A stretch of 8,750 bases of DNA from Alphaproteobacteria bacterium (GTDB lineage: Bacteria; Pseudomonadota; Alphaproteobacteria; UBA8366): assembly GCA_029861675.1 (NCBI GenBank), contig JAOTYV010000208.1, forward strand, positions 1 to 8,750. Reading direction: 5' to 3'. The notes beneath the pieces are model-generated. The model did no database searches. It was not told the DNA's origin and worked only from the letters and a program-made list of their open reading frames with translations. Position numbers and translations under genes: made by a program. Position 1 is the first letter of the stretch. Every line of letters starts with the position of its first letter. Shown here piece by piece: positions 1 through 6,784 of the stretch.

Positions 1-788
1 CGCGCGCCGTTCGGTATGATGTCCTCGCGGTTGCCGTACAGCATCAAGATTTCGCCCTGCAGCTTGGGCGCCGCCGCGAGCGCCGCGTCCATCAGGTTCA
101 CCAGCCCGTAGATAGTGTCGATCCGCGTGCGCTTGATGACCTTCGGGTCGCGAAACATCTTGCGCAGCATGGCGATATTGTCGGACGGCACCCGGCCGAG
201 TCCACGGCCCGAGACCTTCATCCCCGGCACGGTGTGCGCCAAAACGGTCAGGCCGATGCGCTGCCAGAGGGGCATCACTTCGCGCGACCAGACCGCCGGG
301 GCGGACAGCACCGCCCCGTCCACGTGCGGAGGCGTTGCGCCGGCCATTGCGGTCATGATGACGGCGCCGCCCATGCTTTCACCGAGCACGATCAACGGGA
401 TGTCCGGATGGCGCTCGCGGATCAGCCGGCTCGCCGCCCCGAAATCGTGGATCAGCGTGTCGACGCCGGGCCAATGGCCGCGATAGGGCGCATCGCCAAA
501 CCCGCGCTGGTCATAGGCATAGGTGATAATCCCGCGTTTCGCCCAGAAGCCGCCCGGCCCGTCGAAACCGTAGGAATAATCGTTGAAGCCGTGCAGCGCG
601 AGAATGACGGCGGTCGGCCGGCTCGCGGGCCGCCAAACCCTCAGCGGCAGAATCGCACCGTCCGCCATGCGAAGAGCGTTACTGTCGAGGCTGGGCCGGG
701 TCTTCGGCGGGTCCGCCGGGATAACCCGCGGCGCGCACGCGGCCAGCGCGGCGAGCAACAGCAACAGCACGGCGACGCGGATGGTCAT
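1..788 (-). CDS. Lipoprotein alpha/beta hydrolase, monoacylglycerol lipase-like (3' end off window)
   Basis: The gene is read by reverse complement from ATG at 788-786 and runs off the left edge after 262 codons, so the C-terminus is missing. Residues 1-18 form a lipoprotein signal: a short basic start, a Leu/Ala-rich core and the lipobox L-A-A-C with Cys18 as the lipidated residue. The mature part is an alpha/beta hydrolase of the serine aminopeptidase S33 / monoglyceride lipase group. It shows the oxyanion-hole motif LHGF (65-68), the DQRGFG strand-turn (93-98), the nucleophile elbow GESMGG with Ser138, and the likely catalytic Asp256 in NRED. The catalytic His would lie beyond the window. 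An AAAGGA ribosome site sits about 9 bases before the start. The family hydrolyses acyl esters such as monoglycerides or lysophospholipids; here it should act from a membrane anchor in the envelope. The exact substrate cannot be told. It is divergent from the zinc-finger gene. Confidence 0.88.
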   Translation of the reverse strand, partial: MTIRVAVLLLLLAALAACAPRVIPADPPKTRPSLDSNALRMADGAILPLRVWRPASRPTAVILALHGFNDYSYGFDGPGGFWAKRGIITYAYDQRGFGDAPYRGHWPGVDTLIHDFGAASRLIRERHPDIPLIVLGESMGGAVIMTAMAGATPPHVDGAVLSAPAVWSREVMPLWQRIGLTVLAHTVPGMKVSGRGLGRVPSDNIAMLRKMFRDPKVIKRTRIDTIYGLVNLMDAALAAAPKLQGEILMLYGNREDIIPNGA

Positions 789-1097
789 CGATATTCATCC
801 TTTGCCGGTTGCTTGCGGCGGCTGGCCCCTGGGCGGAACACGATCGCCGCATCGGCATCCCGCGCGGTTTGGCCGGTGACCGCGGCGTGGCCGCGCGACG
901 ATGCGGCGGCGCGGCCGGTCACGGGCGGCATGGGGCGGCGTGGCGGGATGGATGCATGGTTGATCATGGCGGGGCTTTCGGTATCATCCGCCGGACCGTC
1001 CGGTCAATCGATCCGCTGCCGGCGGTGCACGGCGGAGGCCCGATACATCACGCCGCCCGATCACGTTGTACTCTTATGCCATGGAGGCCACCCGGCC
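789..1097. other. Intergenic region between divergent genes, no convincing gene
   Basis: These 309 bases separate the divergently transcribed hydrolase and zinc-finger genes and should hold promoters for both. Open frames cross it on both strands, but their translations are Arg/Ala/Gly-rich low-complexity text with no recognisable motif, as expected of GC-rich non-coding DNA. I could not place a convincing -35/-10 pair in either direction. GGAGG at 1083-1087 is the ribosome site of the gene starting at 1098. Confidence 0.5.
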
Positions 1098-1277
1098 ATG
1101 AAACCGCCCGAAACCATCGAGGTCGATACGCCGCAAATCCATTGTGACGGCGGCGACGGCGCCCTGGGGCATCCGCGCATATTCCTCAACATGGGCGAAG
1201 AGCGCTCGGTTGATTGCCCCTATTGCGGCCGGCATTTCGTGCTCAAGCAAGGCGCCAAGGCGGCTGCTGCGCATTAG
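1098..1277 (+). CDS. Small zinc-finger protein, zf-CHCC / NDUFS6 C-terminal type
   Basis: This 59-residue protein is essentially one zinc-binding domain. The ligand set is visible: Cys16 in HCDGG, His25 in LGHP, and Cys40 and Cys43 in CPYCGR, giving the C-x8-H-x14-C-x2-C pattern of the zf-CHCC family. That family is the bacterial relative of the C-terminal domain of complex I subunit NDUFS6. The protein should be cytoplasmic. In alphaproteobacteria such proteins are normally free-standing, and a link to respiratory complex I or Fe-S assembly is known only by homology. ATG 1098 is chosen because GGAGG lies 10 bases upstream and homology begins soon after it. The frame stays open far upstream, but that text is meaningless. 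The Ala-rich C-terminal tail ends at TAG 1275-1277, immediately before the repeat pair. Confidence 0.85.
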   Translation: MKPPETIEVDTPQIHCDGGDGALGHPRIFLNMGEERSVDCPYCGRHFVLKQGAKAAAAH

Positions 1278-1399
1278 AGCAAACCCCGGGCGAACCGAAT
1301 CGGTCCGCGACGACGTATTTGCGTGAGAATAAAAATATGAAAGCAAATCCCGAGCGAACCGAATCGGTTCGCGACGACGTATTTGCGTAGGAATAAAGA
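1278..1399. repeat. Tandem pair of 58-bp palindromic repeats (64-bp period)
   Basis: Two near-identical copies lie at 1278-1335 and 1342-1399, with six differences over 58 positions. Each copy contains a nested inverted repeat. The inner arms are GCGAACCGA and TCGGTTCGC around a single A (1290-1308 with one mismatch; 1354-1372 perfect). The outer arms are GCAAAT and ATTTGC (1343-1348 with 1381-1386 in copy 2; 1279-1284 with 1317-1322 in copy 1, one mismatch). The internal loops are asymmetric (5 and 8 bases). The pair starts one base after the zinc-finger stop codon. It resembles the REP-like intergenic palindromes of proteobacteria and may also end transcription or protect mRNA ends. No T-tract follows, so it is not a classic intrinsic terminator. 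Confidence 0.8.
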
Positions 1400-1532
1400 A
1401 TTGGTCTAAGTCGCCGGCGCGACGAAAACCATCCCGGCCGGCCGCGCGGCTTCCGCCGCGATGCGCTTCTTGTGAAGCAGGGTGCTATTCGGCATGCTGG
1501 CGCGGGGCTGAAACTCAACGCGGGGATTAGGG
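1400..1532. other. polA upstream leader region
   Basis: This stretch between the repeats and polA must contain at least part of the polA promoter and 5' leader. I see no convincing promoter pair. The only sequence resembling a ribosome site before polA is a run of G (GGGG at 1522-1525 and AGGG at 1529-1532), which is weak. A 29-codon minus-strand frame (1495-1406) is open here but lacks a ribosome site and a recognisable product. Confidence 0.4.
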
Positions 1533-4322
1533 ATGCCGGACGCCACCGCACCGAAACATGTCTATCTGGTCGACGGATCAGGCTTTATTTTTCGCGCCTT
1601 TCACGCGATCCGGCCGCTGACCAGCCCGGATGGTACGCCGGTCAACGCGGTATACGGCTTCGTCCAGATGCTGATGAAAATTCTGGACGATACGGATGCC
1701 GACCGCCTCGCGGTGATTTTCGATGCGGCACGCAAGACGTTCCGCAACGACATCTACCCCGAATACAAGGCGCACCGTCCCCCGCCGCCGGAGGAACTGG
1801 TCCCGCAATTCGGATTGGTCAAGCGCGCGGTCGAGGCCTTCAACGTGCCGGCCATCGAAATGGAAGGGTTCGAGGCGGACGACATCATCGCCACCTATGC
1901 GCGGCTCGCCAAGGAGGCCGGCGCCGACGTCACGATCGTCTCGTCGGACAAGGATCTGATGCAGCTCGTCAACGACAAGGTGACGATGTACGACGCGATG
2001 AAGAACCAGGTGATCGCCCATGATCAGGTGGTCGAAAAATTCGGCCTGGGTCCGGAGATGGTGGTCGAGGTGCAGGCGCTCGCCGGCGACTCGACCGACA
2101 ACGTGCCGGGCGTGCCCGGGATCGGCGTCAAGACCGCCGCGCAATTGCTTGAGGAATACGGTGATCTCGAGTCGTTGCTCGCCCGGGCGGAGGAAATCAA
2201 ACAGCCGAAGCGCCGACAGAATTTGATCGAATTCGCGGAGCAGGCGCGCATTTCACGGCAACTCGTTCAGCTGCGCGACGACGTTCCGGTCGACATCGCC
2301 ATCGATGCGATGGGGCGCGTCGAGATCGATGCGGAGACCGTCCTGCCTTTCCTGAAGGAGCAGGGCTTCAAATCGATTGTCACGCGTGTCGAAAGCAAGC
2401 TCGGGCTTTCCGATGGCCAGGCGGCCGACGCGGCGCCGGACAAAACGGACTACACCCTGGTTCAGGATGAGGCGACGTTGCAGGAATGGATCGATACCGC
2501 CTTCCGCGCCGGGTACGTCGCGGTCGATACGGAGACGAACTCCTTGAACGCGAACCAGGCCGATCTGGTCGGCATTTCGCTCGCGGTGACCCCCGGACAG
2601 GCCTGCTATATTCCGGTGGCGCATCGCGCCAGCAACGGACAGGGCGCGCTCGATCTCGGCGGCGATGACACCGCCGCCGGCGCGAAGGGCAAGGATGCCG
2701 CGCCGAAACAGATCCGCCGGAACCGGGCGCTGGAATTGCTGCGGCCGCTACTCGAAGATCCCTCGGTGCTCAAGATCGGCCAGAACATCAAATACGATGC
2801 GCATGTTTTCGCGCGCTACGGCGTGCCGGTCACGCCGGTCGACGACACCATGCTGTTGTCCTTCGTGCTCGATGGCGGCGCCGGCAAGCACGGCATGGAC
2901 GAGCTGGCCGAACGGCATCTCGGCATCAGCACGGTGAAATTCAAGGACGTCGTGGGCAGCGGCAAGAACCAGGTAACCTTCGATTACGTGCCGCTCGACA
3001 AGGCGTGCGGCTATGCCGCCGAGGATGCGGACATCACGCTCCGCCTGCACCGCCTGTTGAAACCCCGCCTGCTCAGCGAACACATGGTCACGATTTACGA
3101 GACCATCGAGCGGCCCCTGATCCAGGTGCTGGGGGAAATCGAACGCAAAGGCGTGCTGGTCGATCCGGCGGCGCTGCGCGCGCTCAGCCGCGACTTCGCC
3201 CAACGCATGGGCGGGCTGGAGGATGAAATCCGGACCCTAGCCGGAGAGGATTTCAATATCGGCTCGCCGAAACAGCTCGGTGAGATCCTGTTCGACAAGA
3301 TGGGGCTGCCCGGCGCCAAGAAAACCAAGACCGGCGCCTACAAGACCGATCAGGACGTGCTCGAAGGCCTCGCCGCCGCCGGGCACGACCTGCCCGCCCG
3401 GGTGCTGGAATGGCGCCAGATCGCCAAGCTCAAGAGCACCTATTCGGACACGCTGGTCGAGCAGATTAACCCGGATAGCGGCCGCATCCATACGTCTTAT
3501 GCGATGGCGGGGGCGCAGACCGGGCGGCTCGCCTCGACGGATCCCAACCTGCAGAACATTCCGATACGCACCGAAGAAGGCCGGAAAATTCGCCAGGCGT
3601 TCATCGCCCGCGACGGCTGCAAGCTGGTGTCGCTGGATTACAGCCAGATCGAATTGCGGATCGTCGCCCATATGGCGGGGATCAAGGCGCTGGTCGACGC
3701 CTTCCGGGACGGCGCCGATATCCATGCGCTGACCGCGTCGCAGGTCTTCGGCATCCCGATGGAGGGGATGGACCCGATGGTGCGGCGCAAGGCCAAGGCG
3801 ATCAATTTCGGCATCATCTACGGCATCAGCGCGTTCGGCCTGGCGCGGCAGCTCGGCATCGAGCAGCGCGAGGCCAAGGACTATATCGCGACGTATTTCG
3901 AGCAATACCCCGGCATCAACGACTATATGGAGCAGATGCGCGAGGCGTGCCGGAAAACGGGCAAGGTGGAAACCCTGTTCGGCCGCCGCATTCATCTGCC
4001 GGGCATCAACGACAAGAACCCGATGCGCCGCAACTATGCGGAGCGCCAGGCGATCAACGCACCGATCCAGGGCACCGCCGCCGACATCATCAAGCGCGCG
4101 ATGCTCCGCGTGCCCTCGGCGCTGACGCGCAATAAGCTCAAGGCGGATATGCTGCTTCAGGTGCATGACGAATTGCTATTTGAGGTGCCGGACTCGCAGC
4201 TCGACGACACCATCGCCGCGGTGCGCACGGTCATGGAGGGCGCGGCCGATCCGGCAGTGTCGCTGGACGTGCCGCTGGTTGTCGATGCGGGAATCGGCGA
4301 CAATTGGGATGAGGCGCACTGA
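1533..4322 (+). CDS. polA: DNA polymerase I
   Basis: This 929-residue protein has the full three-part Pol I architecture. It fills gaps and removes RNA primers and damaged strands in the cytoplasm. The 5' nuclease domain (about 8-285) has Asp14 in LVDGSG, EADD (114-117), SSDKD (137-141) and GDSTDN (185-190) for metal binding, followed by the helix-hairpin-helix GVPGIGVK. The 3'-5' proofreading domain (about 305-515) keeps its catalytic acids: DTE (332-334), Asp422 in QNIKYD, and Tyr494/Asp498 in YAAED. The polymerase domain (about 525-929) shows motif A LDYSQIE with Asp702, motif B with Arg751, Lys755, Phe759 and Tyr763, and motif C QVHDE with Asp879. All three activities therefore look intact. 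A Gly/Ala/Asp-rich linker at about 366-393 lies between Exo I and Exo II. ATG 1533 places the conserved N-terminal VYLVDGSG at the usual position. Length is normal for the family. Confidence 0.98.
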   Translation: MPDATAPKHVYLVDGSGFIFRAFHAIRPLTSPDGTPVNAVYGFVQMLMKILDDTDADRLAVIFDAARKTFRNDIYPEYKAHRPPPPEELVPQFGLVKRAVEAFNVPAIEMEGFEADDIIATYARLAKEAGADVTIVSSDKDLMQLVNDKVTMYDAMKNQVIAHDQVVEKFGLGPEMVVEVQALAGDSTDNVPGVPGIGVKTAAQLLEEYGDLESLLARAEEIKQPKRRQNLIEFAEQARISRQLVQLRDDVPVDIAIDAMGRVEIDAETVLPFLKEQGFKSIVTRVESKLGLSDGQAADAAPDKTDYTLVQDEATLQEWIDTAFRAGYVAVDTETNSLNANQADLVGISLAVTPGQACYIPVAHRASNGQGALDLGGDDTAAGAKGKDAAPKQIRRNRALELLRPLLEDPSVLKIGQNIKYDAHVFARYGVPVTPVDDTMLLSFVLDGGAGKHGMDELAERHLGISTVKFKDVVGSGKNQVTFDYVPLDKACGYAAEDADITLRLHRLLKPRLLSEHMVTIYETIERPLIQVLGEIERKGVLVDPAALRALSRDFAQRMGGLEDEIRTLAGEDFNIGSPKQLGEILFDKMGLPGAKKTKTGAYKTDQDVLEGLAAAGHDLPARVLEWRQIAKLKSTYSDTLVEQINPDSGRIHTSYAMAGAQTGRLASTDPNLQNIPIRTEEGRKIRQAFIARDGCKLVSLDYSQIELRIVAHMAGIKALVDAFRDGADIHALTASQVFGIPMEGMDPMVRRKAKAINFGIIYGISAFGLARQLGIEQREAKDYIATYFEQYPGINDYMEQMREACRKTGKVETLFGRRIHLPGINDKNPMRRNYAERQAINAPIQGTAADIIKRAMLRVPSALTRNKLKADMLLQVHDELLFEVPDSQLDDTIAAVRTVMEGAADPAVSLDVPLVVDAGIGDNWDEAH

Positions 4323-4365
4323 GTCGCGCATGGGCATGAGTTAGGGTCATCGGGAGAGCCATAGG

Positions 4366-5436
4366 GTGCTGATTCAGCATGATAAACTGCGCGCCGTCGT
4401 GCGCGCGATTTGCGCCGCGGCCGGCAGCGAAAGCGACGAAGCGGCCAAGGTCGCGGATAATCTCGTCATCGCCAATCTCACCGGGCATGACAGCCACGGC
4501 GTCGGCATGCTGCCGCGTTACATCGCGTGCGCGAAGACCGGCGAACTTAAAATCAACGCGCATGTGCGGATCGTGCGCGACGAAGGTTCGATGCTCGTGC
4601 TGGACGGCCAGACTGGATACGGCCAGGTCATAGGCGGCGAGGCGATGGCGCTTGGCATCGAGCGGGCGCGGGACCATGGCGTCGTCGTGCTCGCGCTTCG
4701 CAACAGCTTCCATCTGTGCCGCATCGGCGCCTGGGCCGAAAAATGCGCCGCTGCCGGAATGATTTCCTTTCACTATGTCAACGTGATCGGGCACAAACCG
4801 CTGGTCGCCCCGTTTCGAGGCGGCGACGCGCGCTACGCGACCAACCCCTATACCTGTGTGCTGCCGCCGACGGACACCAACCCGACCACCCTGCTCGACA
4901 TGGCGACCAGCGTGGTCGCCATGGGCAAGGTGCGGGTCGCCAAGAACAAGGGCGAACAGGTCCGGGAAGGGGCGCTGATCGATTCGCAAGGCCAGCCGAC
5001 CACCGATCCCAACACGATGTACACGCCACCCTTCGGCGCGGTGCTGCCATTTGGCGAGCATAAGGGGTATGGCATGGCGCTGATGGCCGAGCTGTTGGCC
5101 GGCGTGATGAGCGGTGGTCATACGATGCGGGCCGAGACCCAGCGCCAGGACGATACCATTCTCAATAACATGCTGGCGATCATCATGGATCCGCGCCGCC
5201 TGGTGGACGAGGATTTTTATAAATCCGAGGTCGATGCGACGCTGGCGCATGTCAAGGCGTCGCCGCCGCAAAACCCGGCGGAGCCGGTGTTGGTGCCGGG
5301 CGACCCGGAAAGGATCAGCATGGCCGAGCGGGAGGCCAACGGCGTTCCGATCGATGAAAATACCTGGGAGGAAATCCTCGCCGCGGGAGAGTCTGTCGGG
5401 CTCAACCGGAGCGACATCATGGGGATGGCCGCCTAG
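4366..5436 (+). CDS. ybiC: LDH2-family 2-hydroxycarboxylate dehydrogenase (YbiC/HcxB-like)
   Basis: This is a 356-residue NAD(P)-dependent dehydrogenase of the malate/lactate/ureidoglycolate (LDH2) family, a fold distinct from the classical Rossmann lactate dehydrogenases. Visible signatures are HDSHGVGM (41-48, with the family's catalytic His44), GQVIGGEAM (86-94), RNSFH (112-116), TNP (159-161), LDMATS (177-182) and EHKGYG (231-236). The whole length collinearly resembles E. coli YbiC (hydroxycarboxylate dehydrogenase B), which oxidises 2-hydroxy acids to 2-oxo acids; this comparison is from memory. The start is GTG 4366, with GGGAG at 4352-4356 nine bases before it; no better ATG exists. 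It begins 43 bases after polA on the same strand and ends 43 bases before the GST gene. The actual substrate is not determined by the sequence; malate, lactate, ureidoglycolate or another hydroxy acid are all possible in this family. Confidence 0.9.
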   Translation: MLIQHDKLRAVVRAICAAAGSESDEAAKVADNLVIANLTGHDSHGVGMLPRYIACAKTGELKINAHVRIVRDEGSMLVLDGQTGYGQVIGGEAMALGIERARDHGVVVLALRNSFHLCRIGAWAEKCAAAGMISFHYVNVIGHKPLVAPFRGGDARYATNPYTCVLPPTDTNPTTLLDMATSVVAMGKVRVAKNKGEQVREGALIDSQGQPTTDPNTMYTPPFGAVLPFGEHKGYGMALMAELLAGVMSGGHTMRAETQRQDDTILNNMLAIIMDPRRLVDEDFYKSEVDATLAHVKASPPQNPAEPVLVPGDPERISMAEREANGVPIDENTWEEILAAGESVGLNRSDIMGMAA

Positions 5437-5479
5437 CCGGTGCGCAAAGACTATGGAAATTTCAATTTGGGAGGACGCA

Positions 5480-6103
5480 ATGCTGAAGATCCTGGGACGC
5501 AAAACATCGTCGAATGTCATGGAAGTGCTATGGCTTTGCGCGGAGCTGGGCATCGAGTATGACCGCGAAGACGTCGGCGGGCCGTTCGGCCGCAATGACG
5601 AACCGGAATATCTCGCCAAGAACCCGAACGGCTTGGTGCCGACGATCGAGGACGGCGATTTCATTCTCTGGGAATCCAATGCGATCGTCCGTTATCTCGC
5701 GGCCAAGCATGGCGCGGGATCGACGATCTGGCCGGATGATTTGCAGGTCCGGGCCTCGGCGGACCGCTGGATGGATTGGCAGCTCAGCAAGGTCGCGCCG
5801 CAAATCACGCCGATTTTCTGGAACCTGGTGCGGACGCCCGAGCCCGACCGCAACATGGACGCGGTCGCCGCCGCCATCAAATCGGGCCATGAAGTTTGGG
5901 GCATTCTGGACGCGCAGCTTTCGAAAACCGACTTCGTTGCCGGCAACGATTTCACGGTGGGTGATATTCCGGTCGGCATTCACGCCTTTCGCTGGTTCTC
6001 GCTGGTCGAGGACCGGCCCAAGATGCCGGGGCTGGAAGCCTGGTATGCCCGGCTGCAGGACCGGCCGGCCTATCGCGAACACTGCATGAATCCGCTGGTT
6101 TAG
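5480..6103 (+). CDS. gstB: Glutathione S-transferase, GstB-like
   Basis: This 207-residue cytoplasmic protein has the standard two-domain GST fold. The thioredoxin-like domain (about 1-80) begins LKILGRKTSSNV, where Ser10/Ser11 sit at the glutathione-activating position. It carries the cis-proline motif NGLVPT (Val53-Pro54) and the glutathione-binding Glu65-Ser66 in WESNAIVRYLAA. The helical C-terminal domain (about 86-207) includes DRWMDWQ and the folding motif DFTVGDI. The sequence closely resembles E. coli GstB (YliJ), for which dehalogenation of bromoacetate has been reported; the comparison is from memory. ATG 5480 is chosen because GGGAGG (5469-5474) precedes it by 5 bases and the conserved N-terminus starts there. 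An in-frame ATG at 5453 has no comparable ribosome site. Its place between an oxidoreductase and the nitrile hydratase/thiocyanate hydrolase genes suits a detoxification role, but that is inference. Confidence 0.92.
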   Translation: MLKILGRKTSSNVMEVLWLCAELGIEYDREDVGGPFGRNDEPEYLAKNPNGLVPTIEDGDFILWESNAIVRYLAAKHGAGSTIWPDDLQVRASADRWMDWQLSKVAPQITPIFWNLVRTPEPDRNMDAVAAAIKSGHEVWGILDAQLSKTDFVAGNDFTVGDIPVGIHAFRWFSLVEDRPKMPGLEAWYARLQDRPAYREHCMNPLV

Positions 6104-6117
6104 GGGGAACGCGGCTC

Positions 6118-6145
6118 TTGCCATCGCGATTGTGTTGAATAGAGT
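6118..6145 (+). promoter_or_regulatory. Candidate sigma-70-type promoter for the three-gene hydratase/hydrolase operon
   Basis: TTGCCA at 6118-6123 matches five of six bases of the -35 consensus. TAGAGT at 6140-6145 matches four of six of the -10 consensus, and the spacer is 16 bases. It lies between the GST stop codon and the strong ribosome site AGGAGGG at 6154-6160. Such matches occur by chance, so this is tentative; the operon could equally be read through from upstream. Confidence 0.3.
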
Positions 6146-6164
6146 CTACGGATAGGAGGGCGCA

Positions 6165-6488
6165 ATGGTCGGACCAAGACGGGTACACGATATGGGAGGC
6201 CAGGACGCGGGACCGGTGCCGCAGGAGGGGCATCAGCACGAGGCGTGGGAAAAGCGCGTCGATGCGATCCGGATGCTGTGCGGGAAGCATGACCTGCTGC
6301 GCACCGACGAGATGCGCCGCAACATCGAGGATCTCGGACCCGGCGTGTATGACAAGCTCGGATATTATGAGCGCTGGTGCGCGGCGATCACGAATGTGCT
6401 GTTGCAGAAGAGCGTCCTGTCGGTCGACGATCTGGGCCGCAAGATGAAAGAGGTCGAGGACCGCTGGGAAAAGGCGCGCACGGAATGA
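6165..6488 (+). CDS. Nitrile hydratase beta-subunit N-terminal half / thiocyanate hydrolase beta-type subunit
   Basis: This 107-residue protein matches only the N-terminal helical half of a nitrile hydratase beta subunit. The HDMGG motif (8-12) followed by GPVP, a Trp-Glu-Lys-Arg helix (28-31), Arg51/Arg52 in DEMRRNIE, and GYYERW (66-71) leading into AAITNVLLQK are the typical landmarks. An Arg near 51/52 corresponds to the conserved beta-subunit arginine that hydrogen-bonds the oxidised cysteines of the alpha claw. It ends where the SH3-like half would begin, and that half is the next gene. In thiocyanate hydrolase this piece is the separate beta subunit (ScnB). A strong AGGAGGG lies 4 bases before ATG 6165. 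Its stop overlaps the next start as ATGA (6485-6488). Hydratase activator proteins are relatives of this half, but HDMGG and YYERW favour a structural subunit over an activator. Confidence 0.85.
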   Translation: MVGPRRVHDMGGQDAGPVPQEGHQHEAWEKRVDAIRMLCGKHDLLRTDEMRRNIEDLGPGVYDKLGYYERWCAAITNVLLQKSVLSVDDLGRKMKEVEDRWEKARTE

Positions 6489-6784
6489 GCGACCAATTCG
6501 CCATCGGCGACCGGGTTCGGGTGCGCCGCACCTATCCGCCGGGCCATGTGCGGGCGCCGTACTTCACCCGCGGCAAGACCGGCGTGGTGACGGGGATTGC
6601 GGGGCACTACCGCAATCCGGAAGACTTGGCCTATGGCCGCTTTGACGGCGAGGTCTTGCCGTTATACCGCGTGCGCTTCGAGCAGACGGCCCTGTGGGAA
6701 GACTATCAGGGCGGCCCGAAGGACAGTGCGATCGTTGACGTCTATGAGAACTGGTTGGAACCCGAGAAAGGAGGCGGCCGATGA
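6485..6784 (+). CDS. Nitrile hydratase beta-subunit C-terminal half (SH3-like) / thiocyanate hydrolase alpha-type subunit
   Basis: This 99-residue protein is the SH3-like C-terminal half of a nitrile hydratase beta subunit as a free polypeptide. Landmarks in order: FAIGDRVRV (5-13), PPGHVR with His21 and Arg23 (in the GHxR motif whose Arg contacts the alpha-subunit claw), RGKTGVV (29-35), LPLYRVRF (58-65), LWEDY (70-74) and VDVYENWLEPE (84-94). The start ATG 6485 overlaps the upstream stop and lacks a good ribosome site of its own, so it is probably translated by coupling. Its stop again overlaps the next start (6781-6784). The GHVR text reads more like true nitrile hydratase than thiocyanate hydrolase ScnA. 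It should assemble with its two neighbours into one cytoplasmic metalloenzyme. Confidence 0.85.
   Translation: MSDQFAIGDRVRVRRTYPPGHVRAPYFTRGKTGVVTGIAGHYRNPEDLAYGRFDGEVLPLYRVRFEQTALWEDYQGGPKDSAIVDVYENWLEPEKGGGR

Noticed and set aside
785..967. 60-codon minus-strand frame ending in an overlap with the hydrolase start
   Set aside because: The overlap looks operon-like, but the peptide is Arg/Ala/Pro-rich without a motif and has no convincing ribosome site, so it is likely chance in GC-rich DNA.
234..1097. Long plus-strand open frame running upstream of the zinc-finger start
   Set aside because: It is antisense to the hydrolase gene for most of its length, its translation is low-complexity Arg/Ala/Gly text, and the zinc-finger domain has its own ribosome site before ATG 1098.
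1278..1399. CRISPR array
   Set aside because: There are only two copies, and the 6-bp gap between them cannot be a spacer; the nested palindromes fit REP-like repeats better.
1406..1495. 29-codon minus-strand frame upstream of polA, with high G/C at third positions
   Set aside because: No ribosome site, no recognisable product and too short to judge by codon use alone; comparison with relatives would be needed to revive it.
3237..4166. 309-codon minus-strand open frame within polA
   Set aside because: It lies entirely antisense to the conserved polymerase domain, and the translation shows no domain features.
4231..5679. 482-codon minus-strand open frame across the dehydrogenase gene
   Set aside because: It is the antisense shadow of two clear plus-strand genes, rich in Arg/His with no family signature.
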